This document shows positions 24,114 through 32,919 of a DNA stretch of 64,000 nucleotides, piece by piece. This DNA comes from Streptomyces griseocarneus (lineage in GTDB: Bacteria > Actinomycetota > Actinomycetes > Streptomycetales > Streptomycetaceae), in NCBI RefSeq assembly GCF_014655595.1, contig NZ_BNBL01000001.1, positions 908,310 through 972,309 of the forward strand, read 5' to 3'. The number at the start of each line of letters is the position of its first letter. The stretch's first letter is position 1. A program made the translations under genes and the position numbers. The notes beneath the pieces are model-generated. The model searched no databases. It was not told the DNA's origin and saw only the letters and a list, made by a program, of their open reading frames with translations.

Positions 24114-24506
24114 CGGCGTACCGGCGCGTCGGCCGCCGGCTTCGCATGATTCCCCCAGCATTCCCCCCAGCGTTACCCCAAGCGCCTCCTGAACTGCTGC
24201 TATTCAAACCGTTCATGTATCTGGCGTTCCGTCAGGCATGCCCGGATTTCAGCGGAATGCTCGCCTCCGTCGCGGTGGCCTGGTGTGCGGCCATCCGTCA
24301 CGGTCACGTGAGTTCATCTGCCGTTCAGGCGACATTTGCTGTTTGTTCATCTTTTCGTTGACATCTCGTCAACCCCGGGTTCATGATCCAACTCGGTCGC
24401 CACTTCCCACTTCCGGCCGCCGCAGGGACCGAAGCCGAGCCGCGCGGTGATCGCCGGCCCGCGCTCCGCGCTGTCAAATGACCTCTCTTGAACGAAAGTT
24501 GTGGCA
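24114..24506 (+). promoter_or_regulatory. AT-richer promoter region of the ATP-grasp operon
   Basis: A 393-nt non-coding stretch with clearly lower GC. TTGACA at 24358-24363 is a perfect -35; CATGAT at 24382-24387 (18-bp spacer) is a weak -10. TTGAC-N5-GTCAA (24358-24372) overlaps the -35 as a dyad operator candidate. A second dyad, GTCA-AA-TGAC, lies at 24473-24482, close to the first gene. No coding potential was recognised. Confidence 0.55.
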
Positions 24507-25796
24507 ATGGACGCGAAAGCCCTCCTGTTGCTGGTCCGTGTGGGCTGTCTGCGCGAACAGGCGCTGTCCTCCTGGACCGCCCGGGCGGACTTCGGGCTGG
24601 CGGTCGCGGAGAGCGCCACCGCCGCCTATCTCAGGCTGGCGGAACAGCAGATTCCGCTCTCTCCGGAACGCCCTGCCGAGGAGGTGTACGAAGCCTGCCG
24701 CGCCGCGCTGGCCGCGGCCCCGGGGGACAAGGGCGTCATCGGCTTCCTCGACTCGACGCTTCCCCTGGTGGCGCGCCTCGCCGAGGAGTTCGGCCTGCCG
24801 GGCTGCTCGCCGCGTACGCTCCGCAACCTCACCGACAAGACCTGGGCGCGCGAGCGCTTCGCCGAGTCCGGGGTGCCCGGCCCGCGTTTCAGGGTGCTCG
24901 ACGCGACCGTCGCCGCCACGGCCGACCGGCAGGCGGCGATCGACGGTCTCGCCTTCCCCCTCATCATCAAGCCCGCCGACTCCTCGGCGGGGCGCGGCGT
25001 GGTGCGGGCCGGGAACGCGGGCGAGCTCGACGCGGCCTGGGACGCGGCGGCGCCGTTCACCAAGGCCGGCAGCCTCCTCGCCGAGGAAGAACTGATCGGC
25101 GAGGAGATCAGCGTCGAGACGGTCACGGTCGGCGGCCGCACGGTCGTCGTGGCCTGCACCGAGAAGCTCAGCACCCGGGGCGACTCGTTCGTCGAGCTCG
25201 GTCAGGCCGTCCCGGCCCGCCTGGACACAGGGCTCGGCCACGAGGTGCGCGACATCGCGGCCGCCGCGCTGAAGGCCGTCGGCTACGACCACGGCATCGC
25301 GCACACCGAGATGATCCTCACGGCCGACGGCCCCCGGATCATCGAGGTCAACCCCCGGCCCGCCGGCGACTGCATCCTGGACCTCATCCGGCTCACCAGC
25401 GGGGTGGACGTCTACGGCATCGCCGCCGATCTCGCGCTCGGCCGGCCCGTCGACACCGACGCCCTCGAGAGGACCGCCTTCACCTCGGGCGCGGCGATCC
25501 GCTTCCTCACGGGCGAGCCCGGCGTCGTCCGCCGCATCGACGGCGTCGCACAGGCGGCGGCACAGCTCGACCCCGCCCGCGAGCGGCTGGTGCTGCTGAC
25601 CCGGCCCGGCGACGTCGTCGAACCGGTCACCACCAATCTGCACCGCCTCGGCTACGTCATCGCCGTCGGGGACGACACGGCGACCGCGGTCGAGCGGGCC
25701 GAACGCATCGCCGCGACGGTCTCCGTCGTCACCTCCCCGGCGGCCCCCGGCGAGCCGCCCGCCCGCCGCCTGCCCAGCTCCGAGTGCTGGACCTGA
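24507..25796 (+). CDS. ATP-grasp ligase (BacD/carnosine-synthase-like)
   Basis: A 429-residue ATP-grasp enzyme. The N-terminal preATP-grasp domain covers about 1-110, then PLIIKPADSSAGRGVV (ATP-binding Lys), LLAEEELIGEEISVETVT, and the metal-binding HTEMILTADGPRIIEVNPRPAGD near residues 270-295. The family forms amide bonds between an amino acid carboxylate (via acyl-phosphate) and an amine. It is the first gene of an eight-gene operon with overlapping or near-overlapping genes. The start is ATG at 24507; a GTG six nt upstream is possible. The next gene follows closely: its first possible ATG overlaps this stop as TGATG. Confidence 0.85.
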   Translation: MDAKALLLLVRVGCLREQALSSWTARADFGLAVAESATAAYLRLAEQQIPLSPERPAEEVYEACRAALAAAPGDKGVIGFLDSTLPLVARLAEEFGLPGCSPRTLRNLTDKTWARERFAESGVPGPRFRVLDATVAATADRQAAIDGLAFPLIIKPADSSAGRGVVRAGNAGELDAAWDAAAPFTKAGSLLAEEELIGEEISVETVTVGGRTVVVACTEKLSTRGDSFVELGQAVPARLDTGLGHEVRDIAAAALKAVGYDHGIAHTEMILTADGPRIIEVNPRPAGDCILDLIRLTSGVDVYGIAADLALGRPVDTDALERTAFTSGAAIRFLTGEPGVVRRIDGVAQAAAQLDPARERLVLLTRPGDVVEPVTTNLHRLGYVIAVGDDTATAVERAERIAATVSVVTSPAAPGEPPARRLPSSECWT

Positions 25797-25825
25797 TGGC
25801 CGCCGGCATCCCGACAAGGACTTCC

Positions 25826-27061
25826 ATGCAATCTCCTGATTCCTACTGGCTGGCCACCGGCCCGGCCTGGACCACCAACGGCGCGGCACTGCCGCGGCAC
25901 ACCGGCGTCTGTGTGCTCGGCGCCGGCGTGATGGGCTCGACGCTCGCCTACTGGCTGGCCAGGGCCGGCCTGCGGCCCCTGGTGCTGGACCGCAACCCCG
26001 GCCCGGCCATGGGCTCCTCGGGCCGCAACGCCGGACGGCTGATCCAGGGCGGCAACGCCCAGCACGCCCTCGCGATCGAGAAGTTCGGGCACGAGGAGGC
26101 GCTGGCCATCTACCGGGCCACCCTCGTCAACCGGGACCTGGTGCGCGAAGTCGCCGCGCGGGAGGGGCTGGAGGCGACCCGCTTCCCCACGGCCAAGCTC
26201 GACCTCGCCGTCGAGGAGGACGAGGCCGCCGAACTCAAGCGCACCGCCGAGGCGTTGCGGGCGGACGGCATCGCCGCCGACTGGCTGGACCTCCCGGCGG
26301 CGCGCGAGGCGTTCGGCACCGACCTCCCCGACACCGTCCTGGGCGCCCTCCACCGGCCGGACCAGGACGCGGTCCACTCGGTCGCGTACGTGCGCGGCAT
26401 GGCGGCAGCGGCGTCGCGCCACGGCGCGGAGTTCGCGTGCGGCATCACCGTGACGTCCGTGGAACCGGCCCCCGGCGGCGGCTGGCTCGTCACCACCGAC
26501 GCCGGCCAGGTGACCGCGGACCAGGTGGTCGTCGCGCTCAACGCCTGGACGCCCCGGCTGCTGCCCGAGCTCGCCCCGGTCATCACCCCGGTGCGCGGCC
26601 AGCTGGTCCAGACGGCACCCGTGTCCTTCCGGATTCCGCAGTGGGGGCTCGACCGGGGCCTGGTGTACGGCGGTCAGACGCCGGACGGCTCGCTGCTCAT
26701 CGGCGGTCTGCGCAACACGGTCCCGGGCCGTGACGAGGGCATCGACCTGCCGGAGGACGACAACACACCGGCCTTCTCGCCCGAGCTGGCCGGCCGGCTG
26801 GCCGAGGCCCTGCCCGCCCTCCTGCCGGAGGCCACCGGCGTGCCGGTGGTCCGGGCGTGGAGCGGCGTCATGGCGTTCACCCCGGACCGCTGCCCGCTGG
26901 TCGGCGCCTGGCCGGGCGCGGACGGCCTGTGGGTGATGGCCGCGTTCAACGGCCACGGCATGCCGTACTCGCAGGTCATGCCGGAACAACTGGCGGAGCG
27001 GATCCGCGGCGGCCGGGGAGACGGCATACCCTCCGCGTTCGATCCCGCCCGCTTCCTCTGA
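25826..27061 (+). CDS. FAD-dependent amino acid/amine oxidase (DAO family)
   Basis: A 411-residue DAO-fold flavoenzyme. The dinucleotide-binding GAGVMGS motif lies near residue 31, followed by GSSGRNAGRLIQGG (substrate/FAD loop), a long substrate domain, and the C-terminal FAD block GLWVMAAFNGHGMPYS. The beginning SYWLATGP resembles gamma-glutamylputrescine oxidase (PuuB) and related enzymes that oxidise amines or secondary amino acids. The start is ATG at 25826, with AAGGA 5 nt before it; ATG at 25796 would add ten residues and overlap the previous stop. Pairing with a glutamine-synthetase-like ligase two genes on recalls the PuuA/PuuB gamma-glutamylation logic. Confidence 0.82.
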   Translation: MQSPDSYWLATGPAWTTNGAALPRHTGVCVLGAGVMGSTLAYWLARAGLRPLVLDRNPGPAMGSSGRNAGRLIQGGNAQHALAIEKFGHEEALAIYRATLVNRDLVREVAAREGLEATRFPTAKLDLAVEEDEAAELKRTAEALRADGIAADWLDLPAAREAFGTDLPDTVLGALHRPDQDAVHSVAYVRGMAAAASRHGAEFACGITVTSVEPAPGGGWLVTTDAGQVTADQVVVALNAWTPRLLPELAPVITPVRGQLVQTAPVSFRIPQWGLDRGLVYGGQTPDGSLLIGGLRNTVPGRDEGIDLPEDDNTPAFSPELAGRLAEALPALLPEATGVPVVRAWSGVMAFTPDRCPLVGAWPGADGLWVMAAFNGHGMPYSQVMPEQLAERIRGGRGDGIPSAFDPARFL

Positions 27062-27073
27062 GCAGGAGCGACC

Positions 27074-28504
27074 ATGTCACAGTCATCAACGCTTTCCCCG
27101 GCCCCCGTCGCCGGGACCCGGGACACGAGCCGCCACGGCGGTGCTCCCCTCCTGGTGATCGGCGCGGGACCCAAGGCCGTCGCCCTCGCGGTGAAGTCGA
27201 GCGTGCTGCGCGCCGCCGGCTTCGACGTCCCCGAGGTCGTCGCGGTCGAGCGGGACCGCACCGCCGCGAACTGGCTGGCGGGGCGCGGCTGGACCAACGG
27301 CAGGCAGCGGCTCGGCACCCTGCCCGAGAAGGACCTCGGCTTCCCGTACGACTGCACCACCTGGGGCGAGCCCCAGGACCCGGTCACGGGTGAGATCGCC
27401 CAGCGGATGGCAGGCTTCAGCTGGGCGGGCCATTTGCAGGACCGGGGGCTGTACGCGCGCTGGATCGACCGCGGCCGGCCGCAGCCGAGCCACCGGGAGT
27501 GGGCCGACTACCTGCAGTGGGCGGCCGACCGGTCGGGCCTTCGCACGGTCCCCGGGGAGGTCCGCGCCGCCGAACTGCGGGACGGCACCTGGACGCTGAC
27601 CGTCGAGGACGGGGCGGAGCACCACGCGGTGCACGGCCGGGGCCTCCTGGTCTCCGGGCCGGGCCCGGCCGCGGGCGCGGTGCCGGCCGACGGCACCCGC
27701 GTGCTGGACACCGCGGGCTTCTGGAAGCTCGCCGTGGAGGGCTTCCCGGACTGGGCCCGGACCGTGATCGTGGTGGGGGCGGGGGAGACCGCCGGCACGA
27801 TCGTGCGGGAACTCGCCCTGGGCCAGGACCGCAAGGTCACCGTCGTCGCCCCCCGGGCCACGCTCTACAGCCGGGGCGAGAGCCCCTTCGAGAACCGCTA
27901 CTACAGCGACCCCACCGGCTGGGCCGGCCTGTCCGAGGCGGACCGGCAGGAGTTCATCCGGCGCACCGACCGCGCGGTCTTCTCCCAGGAAGTGCAGAGC
28001 GACCTCGCGCTGACCAGCAACGTCTCCTGGGAGCCGGGCCGCGTCATCGGTACGCGCCCCGCCGACGGCCAGGTGGCGGTGGAGATCGCGTACGGCGAGC
28101 GGCACCTGGTCCACCGGGCCGACCTGGTCGTCGACGCGACCGGCGGCGACGCGCTGTGGTTCACCGGGCTGCTCGGCCCCCGGGCCGAGGACGCCCTGCG
28201 GGACGCGCTCGGCGGGGCCGTGACGCGCGAGAGGATCGAGCGGTCCATCGACGCCTCCCTCGCGGTGCCCGGCCTGCCCGCGCCGCTGCACCTGCCGAAC
28301 CTCGCCGCCCTGGCGCAGGGCCCGGGGTTCCCCAACCTCAGCTCCCTCGGCCTGCTCTCCGACCGGGTGCTGGCCCGGTACGTCCCGGGCGTACCCACCG
28401 ACGACAGAGCGGCGGCCGGGGCCCGGTCCGGCGGCCGTACGGCCGCGACCGCCACCGCACACGGCCTGAACCACATGGACACCTGGGGAGCAGTACAGCG
28501 ATGA
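27074..28504 (+). CDS. Flavin-dependent N-hydroxylase (SidA/PvdA/IucD-like)
   Basis: A 476-residue class B flavin monooxygenase of the ornithine/lysine N-hydroxylase type. The FAD motif GAGPKAVALA is at residues 30-39 (GxGPxxxxLA is family-specific), the NADPH motif VGAGETAGTI is in the middle, and the C-terminal substrate/FAD signature reads VDATGGDALW where classic members have a DxxxLATGY-type motif. Characterised relatives hydroxylate the amine of Orn, Lys, Asp or diamines with NADPH and O2. ATG at 27074 with GCAGGAGC before it. Its stop overlaps the next start as ATGA. The product would be a hydroxylamine, a possible precursor for N-N or hydroxamate chemistry. The exact substrate is unknown. 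Confidence 0.82.
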   Translation: MSQSSTLSPAPVAGTRDTSRHGGAPLLVIGAGPKAVALAVKSSVLRAAGFDVPEVVAVERDRTAANWLAGRGWTNGRQRLGTLPEKDLGFPYDCTTWGEPQDPVTGEIAQRMAGFSWAGHLQDRGLYARWIDRGRPQPSHREWADYLQWAADRSGLRTVPGEVRAAELRDGTWTLTVEDGAEHHAVHGRGLLVSGPGPAAGAVPADGTRVLDTAGFWKLAVEGFPDWARTVIVVGAGETAGTIVRELALGQDRKVTVVAPRATLYSRGESPFENRYYSDPTGWAGLSEADRQEFIRRTDRAVFSQEVQSDLALTSNVSWEPGRVIGTRPADGQVAVEIAYGERHLVHRADLVVDATGGDALWFTGLLGPRAEDALRDALGGAVTRERIERSIDASLAVPGLPAPLHLPNLAALAQGPGFPNLSSLGLLSDRVLARYVPGVPTDDRAAAGARSGGRTAATATAHGLNHMDTWGAVQR

Positions 28505-29835
28505 CCACCTCTTCACCGACCGCCGGCCTCGTGCAGGACGCCGACTTCGTCCAGCTGCTCTTCACCGACATCGCCGGACGCCTCAAGACCCTGGAGATCC
28601 CCTCCGCCCGCTGGGCCGAGGTGCGCGACGGCGGCTGGACCCTCGACGGGTCCGTGCTCCTGGGCTACGGCGACCCCGAGCACAGCGACCTGCGCCTGGT
28701 CCCCGACCCGTCGACGTACGTGCGGCGACCCTGGACCACCCCGTCGGGCCGCACCGTCGGCATGGTCTTCTGCGACGTCCTGGACACCGCCGGCCGGCCG
28801 TTCGCCGCCGACCCCCGCGCGGTGCTGCGGCGGGCGGTCCGGGCATCGGAGGCGCGCGGACAGCGTCCCGTCTTCGGCGTCGAGGCCGAGTTCTACCTGC
28901 TGCGGCCCGGATCCCCCGGCACCGCGGGCGAACCGGCCGACGGCGCCGGCTACTGGGACCTGAGCGCCGACGAGGAGGCCGACGAGGTCTGCCGGGACAT
29001 CGCCGAGGCCCTGGCGCTGATGGGCCTCACCGTCGACGGGCACCACCACGAGGTGTGCGCCGGCCAGCGCGAGCTCGTGTTCCGCCACGGCGACGCGCTG
29101 GCCACCGCGGACCGCCTGCTGCTGCTCAAGCACACGGCACGGGTCATGGCCCGCCGCCGCGGCCTGTCCGCCGTCTTCATGCCCAAGCCCCTCGCCCACC
29201 TCTACGGAAACGCGCTGCACGTCCACGTCTCCCTGGAAGGTACGGGGGAATCCTCGGGGGCCCTGTTCCACGACGGCACCGACTCCGACGGCATGTCCGC
29301 CCTCTTCCGCGGCTCGCTCGCCGGCGTCCTCGACCACGCACCGGCCCTGACGGCGCTGGGCAACCCGACCGTCAACTCCTACAAGCGCCTCGTCCCCGCC
29401 TCCGGCACTCCGGTGCACCGCAGCTGGGCCCGGCACAACAGGTCCACCGCCTTCAAGGTCGTGGGGAACAACGAGGTGCCCCGCTCCGTCCGGCTGGAGA
29501 TGCGCAGCCCCGACCCGTCCGCCAACCCCCACCTGCTCTTCGCGGGCATCCTCGCCGCCTTCGCCGACGGCCAGGACCGCGACCTGAAGCTGCCCGCGGC
29601 GTGCGAGGAGCCGGCCGACCAGCTGACCCCGCAGGACCTCGCCACGCGCGGCATCCTCCCGCTGCCCACGGACCTCCCGTCCGCGCTGCGGGCCCTGGAG
29701 GAGGACACCACCGTCCGCGAGGCCCTGGGCGACCTCGCCGCCGACGCCCTCGTCCGCAACTCCCGTGCCGACTGGGCCGCGTGGCACCGCCTCGTCACCC
29801 CCTGGGAGATCGAGCGGTACGCCGACTCCGTCTGA
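28501..29835 (+). CDS. Glutamine-synthetase-like gamma-glutamyl ligase
   Basis: A 444-residue GS-I-type protein. Conserved blocks: VEAEFYL (Glu128, Glu130), HHHEVCAGQREL (181-192), MPKPL (228-232) with the H-x-H following at 240-242, NSYKRLVP (292-299) and RLEMRSPDPSANPH (331-344). Two canonical elements differ. The DGSS ammonium-site motif reads DGSV (49-52), and the flexible-loop GYEAP after RLVP reads ASGTP (300-304), losing the Glu that accepts the ammonium proton in true GS. ATP and metal parts are intact. It probably joins glutamate (or an analogue) to another amine, hydroxylamine or hydrazine rather than making glutamine. ATGA overlap with the N-hydroxylase gene. Confidence 0.82.
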   Translation: MTTSSPTAGLVQDADFVQLLFTDIAGRLKTLEIPSARWAEVRDGGWTLDGSVLLGYGDPEHSDLRLVPDPSTYVRRPWTTPSGRTVGMVFCDVLDTAGRPFAADPRAVLRRAVRASEARGQRPVFGVEAEFYLLRPGSPGTAGEPADGAGYWDLSADEEADEVCRDIAEALALMGLTVDGHHHEVCAGQRELVFRHGDALATADRLLLLKHTARVMARRRGLSAVFMPKPLAHLYGNALHVHVSLEGTGESSGALFHDGTDSDGMSALFRGSLAGVLDHAPALTALGNPTVNSYKRLVPASGTPVHRSWARHNRSTAFKVVGNNEVPRSVRLEMRSPDPSANPHLLFAGILAAFADGQDRDLKLPAACEEPADQLTPQDLATRGILPLPTDLPSALRALEEDTTVREALGDLAADALVRNSRADWAAWHRLVTPWEIERYADSV

Positions 29836-29886
29836 CCGCCACCAGCACCCCCAGCACCCCCCACATCCGACACCGAGGAACCCTCC

Positions 29887-30360
29887 ATGCACATCACCGT
29901 CGAGACGACCGAAGGCCCCGCCGCCGTTCCCTCCTCCGAGCACCGGTGGACCGCGCTGTTCTTCATCACCGAGCCGGGCATCGGCGAGGTCCTTCCCGAG
30001 CTGGCGGGCTGCACGACCGGGCTGTGCACGGTCCGCGACAACGCCGCCCGGTTCGCACGGGCGGACGTCCGGGTACTGGGCGTCAGCGCCCACGCCCCGG
30101 GCCACCTGGCCGAATTCGCGCGTACCCGCGACCTGGGCTACCCGCTCGTGGGCGACGGCGAGCTGACGCTCGGCCGGGCGCTCGGCGTCCCCGAGGTGAC
30201 GGCCGGCGACCGCACGCTCTTCGCCCGCGCCGCGGTGATCCTCGACCGCGCGGGCACCGTACGGGCCGTGCTGCACCCGGTGCCCGACCCCGAGCGCCAC
30301 GCGGAACTCGTCCTGGACAAGCTCGCCGGGCTCGAAGCCGACGAGAGTGACCGTGCCTGA
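29887..30360 (+). CDS. Peroxiredoxin (BCP/PrxQ-like)
   Basis: A 157-residue thioredoxin-fold protein. AGCTTGLCTVRDNAARF places Cys42 and Cys47 in the C-x4-C arrangement of BCP/PrxQ peroxiredoxins (peroxidatic then resolving Cys), and VLGVSAHAPGHLAEFA and FPL-type YPLVGDGEL match the family core. It is shorter than AhpC and lacks its C-terminal Cys. It would reduce peroxides, or could act as a thiol oxidoreductase on a pathway intermediate. It sits inside the biosynthetic operon between the GS-like gene (52-nt gap) and the exporter (14-nt overlap), so a protective or chemical role in the pathway is inferred. Confidence 0.8.
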   Translation: MHITVETTEGPAAVPSSEHRWTALFFITEPGIGEVLPELAGCTTGLCTVRDNAARFARADVRVLGVSAHAPGHLAEFARTRDLGYPLVGDGELTLGRALGVPEVTAGDRTLFARAAVILDRAGTVRAVLHPVPDPERHAELVLDKLAGLEADESDRA

Positions 30361-31648
30361 CGCCACCCCCGTGCGGGGCGGCCGGATCCGCGCGCTGCTG
30401 CCGGCTCCCGGAGCGCCCCGGGCGCTGGCCCTGTCCACCCTCGTCGGCCAGACCGGCAGCGGCCTCTTCCTGCCGGTCAGCGCGCTGTTCTTCACCCGCT
30501 CCGTGGGGCTCGCACCCACCAAGGTCGGGCTGGGCCTCGCGATCGCCGGACTGATCGGGCTGGCCGCCGCCGTACCGATAGGGCGGATCGCCGACCGGTT
30601 CGGGGCGCGCGGCACCTACGCCGTCACCCTGCTCGGCCAGGCGGCGGCCACCGCCTCGTTCTCCCTGGTGCACTCCCTGTGGGAGTTCGCCCTGGTCAGT
30701 ACGGTCGCCGCCCTCGCCCAACGGGGAGGCAACGCCGCCCGGGGCGCCGTCATCGGCAACGTGGGCACGGGCGAGGAGCGCGTGCGGCTGCGCGCCATGC
30801 TCAAGTCGGTGACCAACACCGGCCTGAGCCTGGGCACCGCGCTCGCCGCCCTCGCCCTCGCCGCCGATTCACGCTCCGCCTACCTCACGGTGGTCTTCGT
30901 CAACGCCGCGAGCTACGTCTGCGCCGCGCTGCCCCTGCTGCGCGTTCCGCCGGCCGAGCCCGTCGGCGGCGGCCCGTCCGCCCCGCCGCGCCGTGCGGTG
31001 CTGCGGAACCGGCCGTACACGTGGGTCACCGTCCTGTGCGGCATCACCAGCATCCACTACGACGTGCTGTCCCTCGCCCTGCCGCTGTGGATCGCCGGAC
31101 ACAGCAGTGCCCCGCAGTGGAGCATCTCCGCCGTCATCATGGCCAACACCGTCCTGGTGGTCCTCCTCCAGGTCCCCTTCTCCCGGGGCACGGGCGCGGT
31201 GCCCGCCGCGGCCGCCGCGGTACGCCGCTCCGGCTGGGTCCTCCTGGCCGGCTGGGCGGTGATCGCCTGCACCGCCTTCGCCGGCTCCGCGCCCCTGGCC
31301 TTCGCGCTGCTCGTCGTCGGCATGGTGCTGCACACCGCCGGCGAACTGTGGCAGTCGGCGGGCAGCTACGGCCTCAGCTACGAACTCGCCCCGGCGGGCT
31401 CGCACGGCGAGTACCAGGGCTTCTTCTCCCTGGGCCGCGGAGCCACCGCGGCACTGGCCCCCCTCGTGGTCACCACCGTGTGCCTGGCCGACGGACCCGA
31501 CTGGCGGCCCGTCTCCGGATGGCTCCTGCTCGGTCTCCTCGTCGCGGCGGCCTCCGCCGCCGTACCGTCCGCCGCCCGCCGCGCGGAACGCGCCGCCGTG
31601 CCGCCGGACACCGTCTCCGTCCCTCTACCCGTACGGGAGTCAGCATGA
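30347..31648 (+). CDS. MFS exporter of the ATP-grasp cluster
   Basis: A 433-residue major facilitator with 12 predicted TM segments. The first is in ALALSTLVGQTGSGLFLPVSAL; the TMS2-3 loop has PIGRIADRFGARG (motif A); a cytoplasmic linker with PPAEPVGGG lies between the halves. It is similar in layout to antibiotic or amino-acid-derivative exporters. The start is GTG at 30347, overlapping the peroxiredoxin gene by 14 nt (GTG at 30353 is possible). Its stop overlaps the next ATP-grasp as ATGA. The likely job is export of, and self-resistance to, the operon's product. Confidence 0.83.
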   Translation: MTVPDATPVRGGRIRALLPAPGAPRALALSTLVGQTGSGLFLPVSALFFTRSVGLAPTKVGLGLAIAGLIGLAAAVPIGRIADRFGARGTYAVTLLGQAAATASFSLVHSLWEFALVSTVAALAQRGGNAARGAVIGNVGTGEERVRLRAMLKSVTNTGLSLGTALAALALAADSRSAYLTVVFVNAASYVCAALPLLRVPPAEPVGGGPSAPPRRAVLRNRPYTWVTVLCGITSIHYDVLSLALPLWIAGHSSAPQWSISAVIMANTVLVVLLQVPFSRGTGAVPAAAAAVRRSGWVLLAGWAVIACTAFAGSAPLAFALLVVGMVLHTAGELWQSAGSYGLSYELAPAGSHGEYQGFFSLGRGATAALAPLVVTTVCLADGPDWRPVSGWLLLGLLVAAASAAVPSAARRAERAAVPPDTVSVPLPVRESA

Positions 31649-32919
31649 CCGCCTTCGCGTCCGCACCCGCGGCGCCCGGGCCGACCGGAGCGCACCAGCG
31701 GGGCCCCTCGGTCCTGGTCCTGGGGGGTGGCACCCGGCTGCCCAGCGCCCTGCGGGGCCACGGCATGCACGTCGTCTACGGTGGCACGCCCGACGAGTTC
31801 ACCCCCGCGCACCACGCCGCCTGTGACGAGGCGTGGCTGCTCGCCGATGGATCCGAGGACGACTGGGTCCGCAGGGCGGTGGCGCTGCACCAGGCGGTCC
31901 CGCTGCACCGCGTGGTCACCGTGCGGGAGCGGTTCCTGACGGCCGCCGCCCGGATCGGCGACGCCCTCGGCCTCGGCGGGAACTCGCTGGAGACCGTCCG
32001 CATTCTGAAGGACAAGTCGCTGATGCGGCAGCGCGCGGAGTCCCTCGCGGACGCGGGCGCCGTACGGGCACGGGTGATGGACACGCCCGACGACGTCGAC
32101 GCGTTCGTGGCCCGGGCCGGTCTGCCCGTCGTCCTCAAGCCGCGCGACGGCTCCGGCAGCGCGGACATCCTGATCGTCCGTGACGAGGACGCCGTCGCCG
32201 CCGCGCGTGCGCGCGTCGGCGCGCTGCCGGGGGTGATGCTCGCCGAGGAGTTCCTGGACGGACCGGAGTTCAGCGTCGAGACGTTCACGCACGAGGGGCG
32301 TCACCGCGTCCTCGCCCTGACCGAGAAGTTCACCGGGGAGGGCGCCGTCGAGATCGGGCACGTCGTACCCGCCCGCGTCGGTGCGGAGGACCGCACCGCG
32401 CTCGAGGAGGCGACCCGCCGGTTCCTCGACGCCATGGGCTTCGTCGAAGGGCCCGCCCACACCGAGATCATCCTCACGGCGAACGGACCCCGCGTCGTCG
32501 AGTCGCACAACCGCCCCGGCGGCGACGGCATCGTCGACCTCGTCCGCCACGTCCACGGCCTGGACATCCGGGACCTCCTCGCGGCCCAGATCGCGGGCGC
32601 CGAGGCTCCCGCTCCGGCCGCGGACCCCGCGGGCGCCGCCGCGACCTGGTTCCTGACCGCCGCCCCCGGCGTCGCCACCGAGGTCTCCGGCTGGGAAGAG
32701 GCTGCCCGGCAGCCGGGAGTCGTGGCCGTCTCGCCCGGCACCCGGGCCGGGGACACCGTGACCCCCCTGCGCGGGTCCGGCGACCGGTGCGGCTCCGTGA
32801 CCGCGGTGGCCGCGACGCCCGACGAGGCGCTCGACCGCGCCCGCGGCGCCCTCGCACACGTCACCCTCCGCACCGCCCCCGCCTCCCCGCAGAACACCGA
32901 GAGCCGAGAAGGCCGATGA
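31645..32919 (+). CDS. Second ATP-grasp ligase, paralogue of 24507
   Basis: A 424-residue ATP-grasp protein. The preATP-grasp domain starts at SVLVLGGGTRLPSALRGHG; then PVVLKPRDGSGSADI (ATP-binding Lys), LAEEFLDGPEFSVETFT and HTEIILTANGPRVVESHNRPGGDG. The last element has E-x-H-x-R where the first paralogue has E-x-N-x-R, a variation seen in dipeptide-forming subfamilies. It probably activates a different carboxylate from the first ligase, so together they could build a tripeptide-like chain. ATG 31645 with ACGGGAG upstream; ATGA overlaps at both ends. Confidence 0.83.
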   Translation: MTAFASAPAAPGPTGAHQRGPSVLVLGGGTRLPSALRGHGMHVVYGGTPDEFTPAHHAACDEAWLLADGSEDDWVRRAVALHQAVPLHRVVTVRERFLTAAARIGDALGLGGNSLETVRILKDKSLMRQRAESLADAGAVRARVMDTPDDVDAFVARAGLPVVLKPRDGSGSADILIVRDEDAVAAARARVGALPGVMLAEEFLDGPEFSVETFTHEGRHRVLALTEKFTGEGAVEIGHVVPARVGAEDRTALEEATRRFLDAMGFVEGPAHTEIILTANGPRVVESHNRPGGDGIVDLVRHVHGLDIRDLLAAQIAGAEAPAPAADPAGAAATWFLTAAPGVATEVSGWEEAARQPGVVAVSPGTRAGDTVTPLRGSGDRCGSVTAVAATPDEALDRARGALAHVTLRTAPASPQNTESREGR

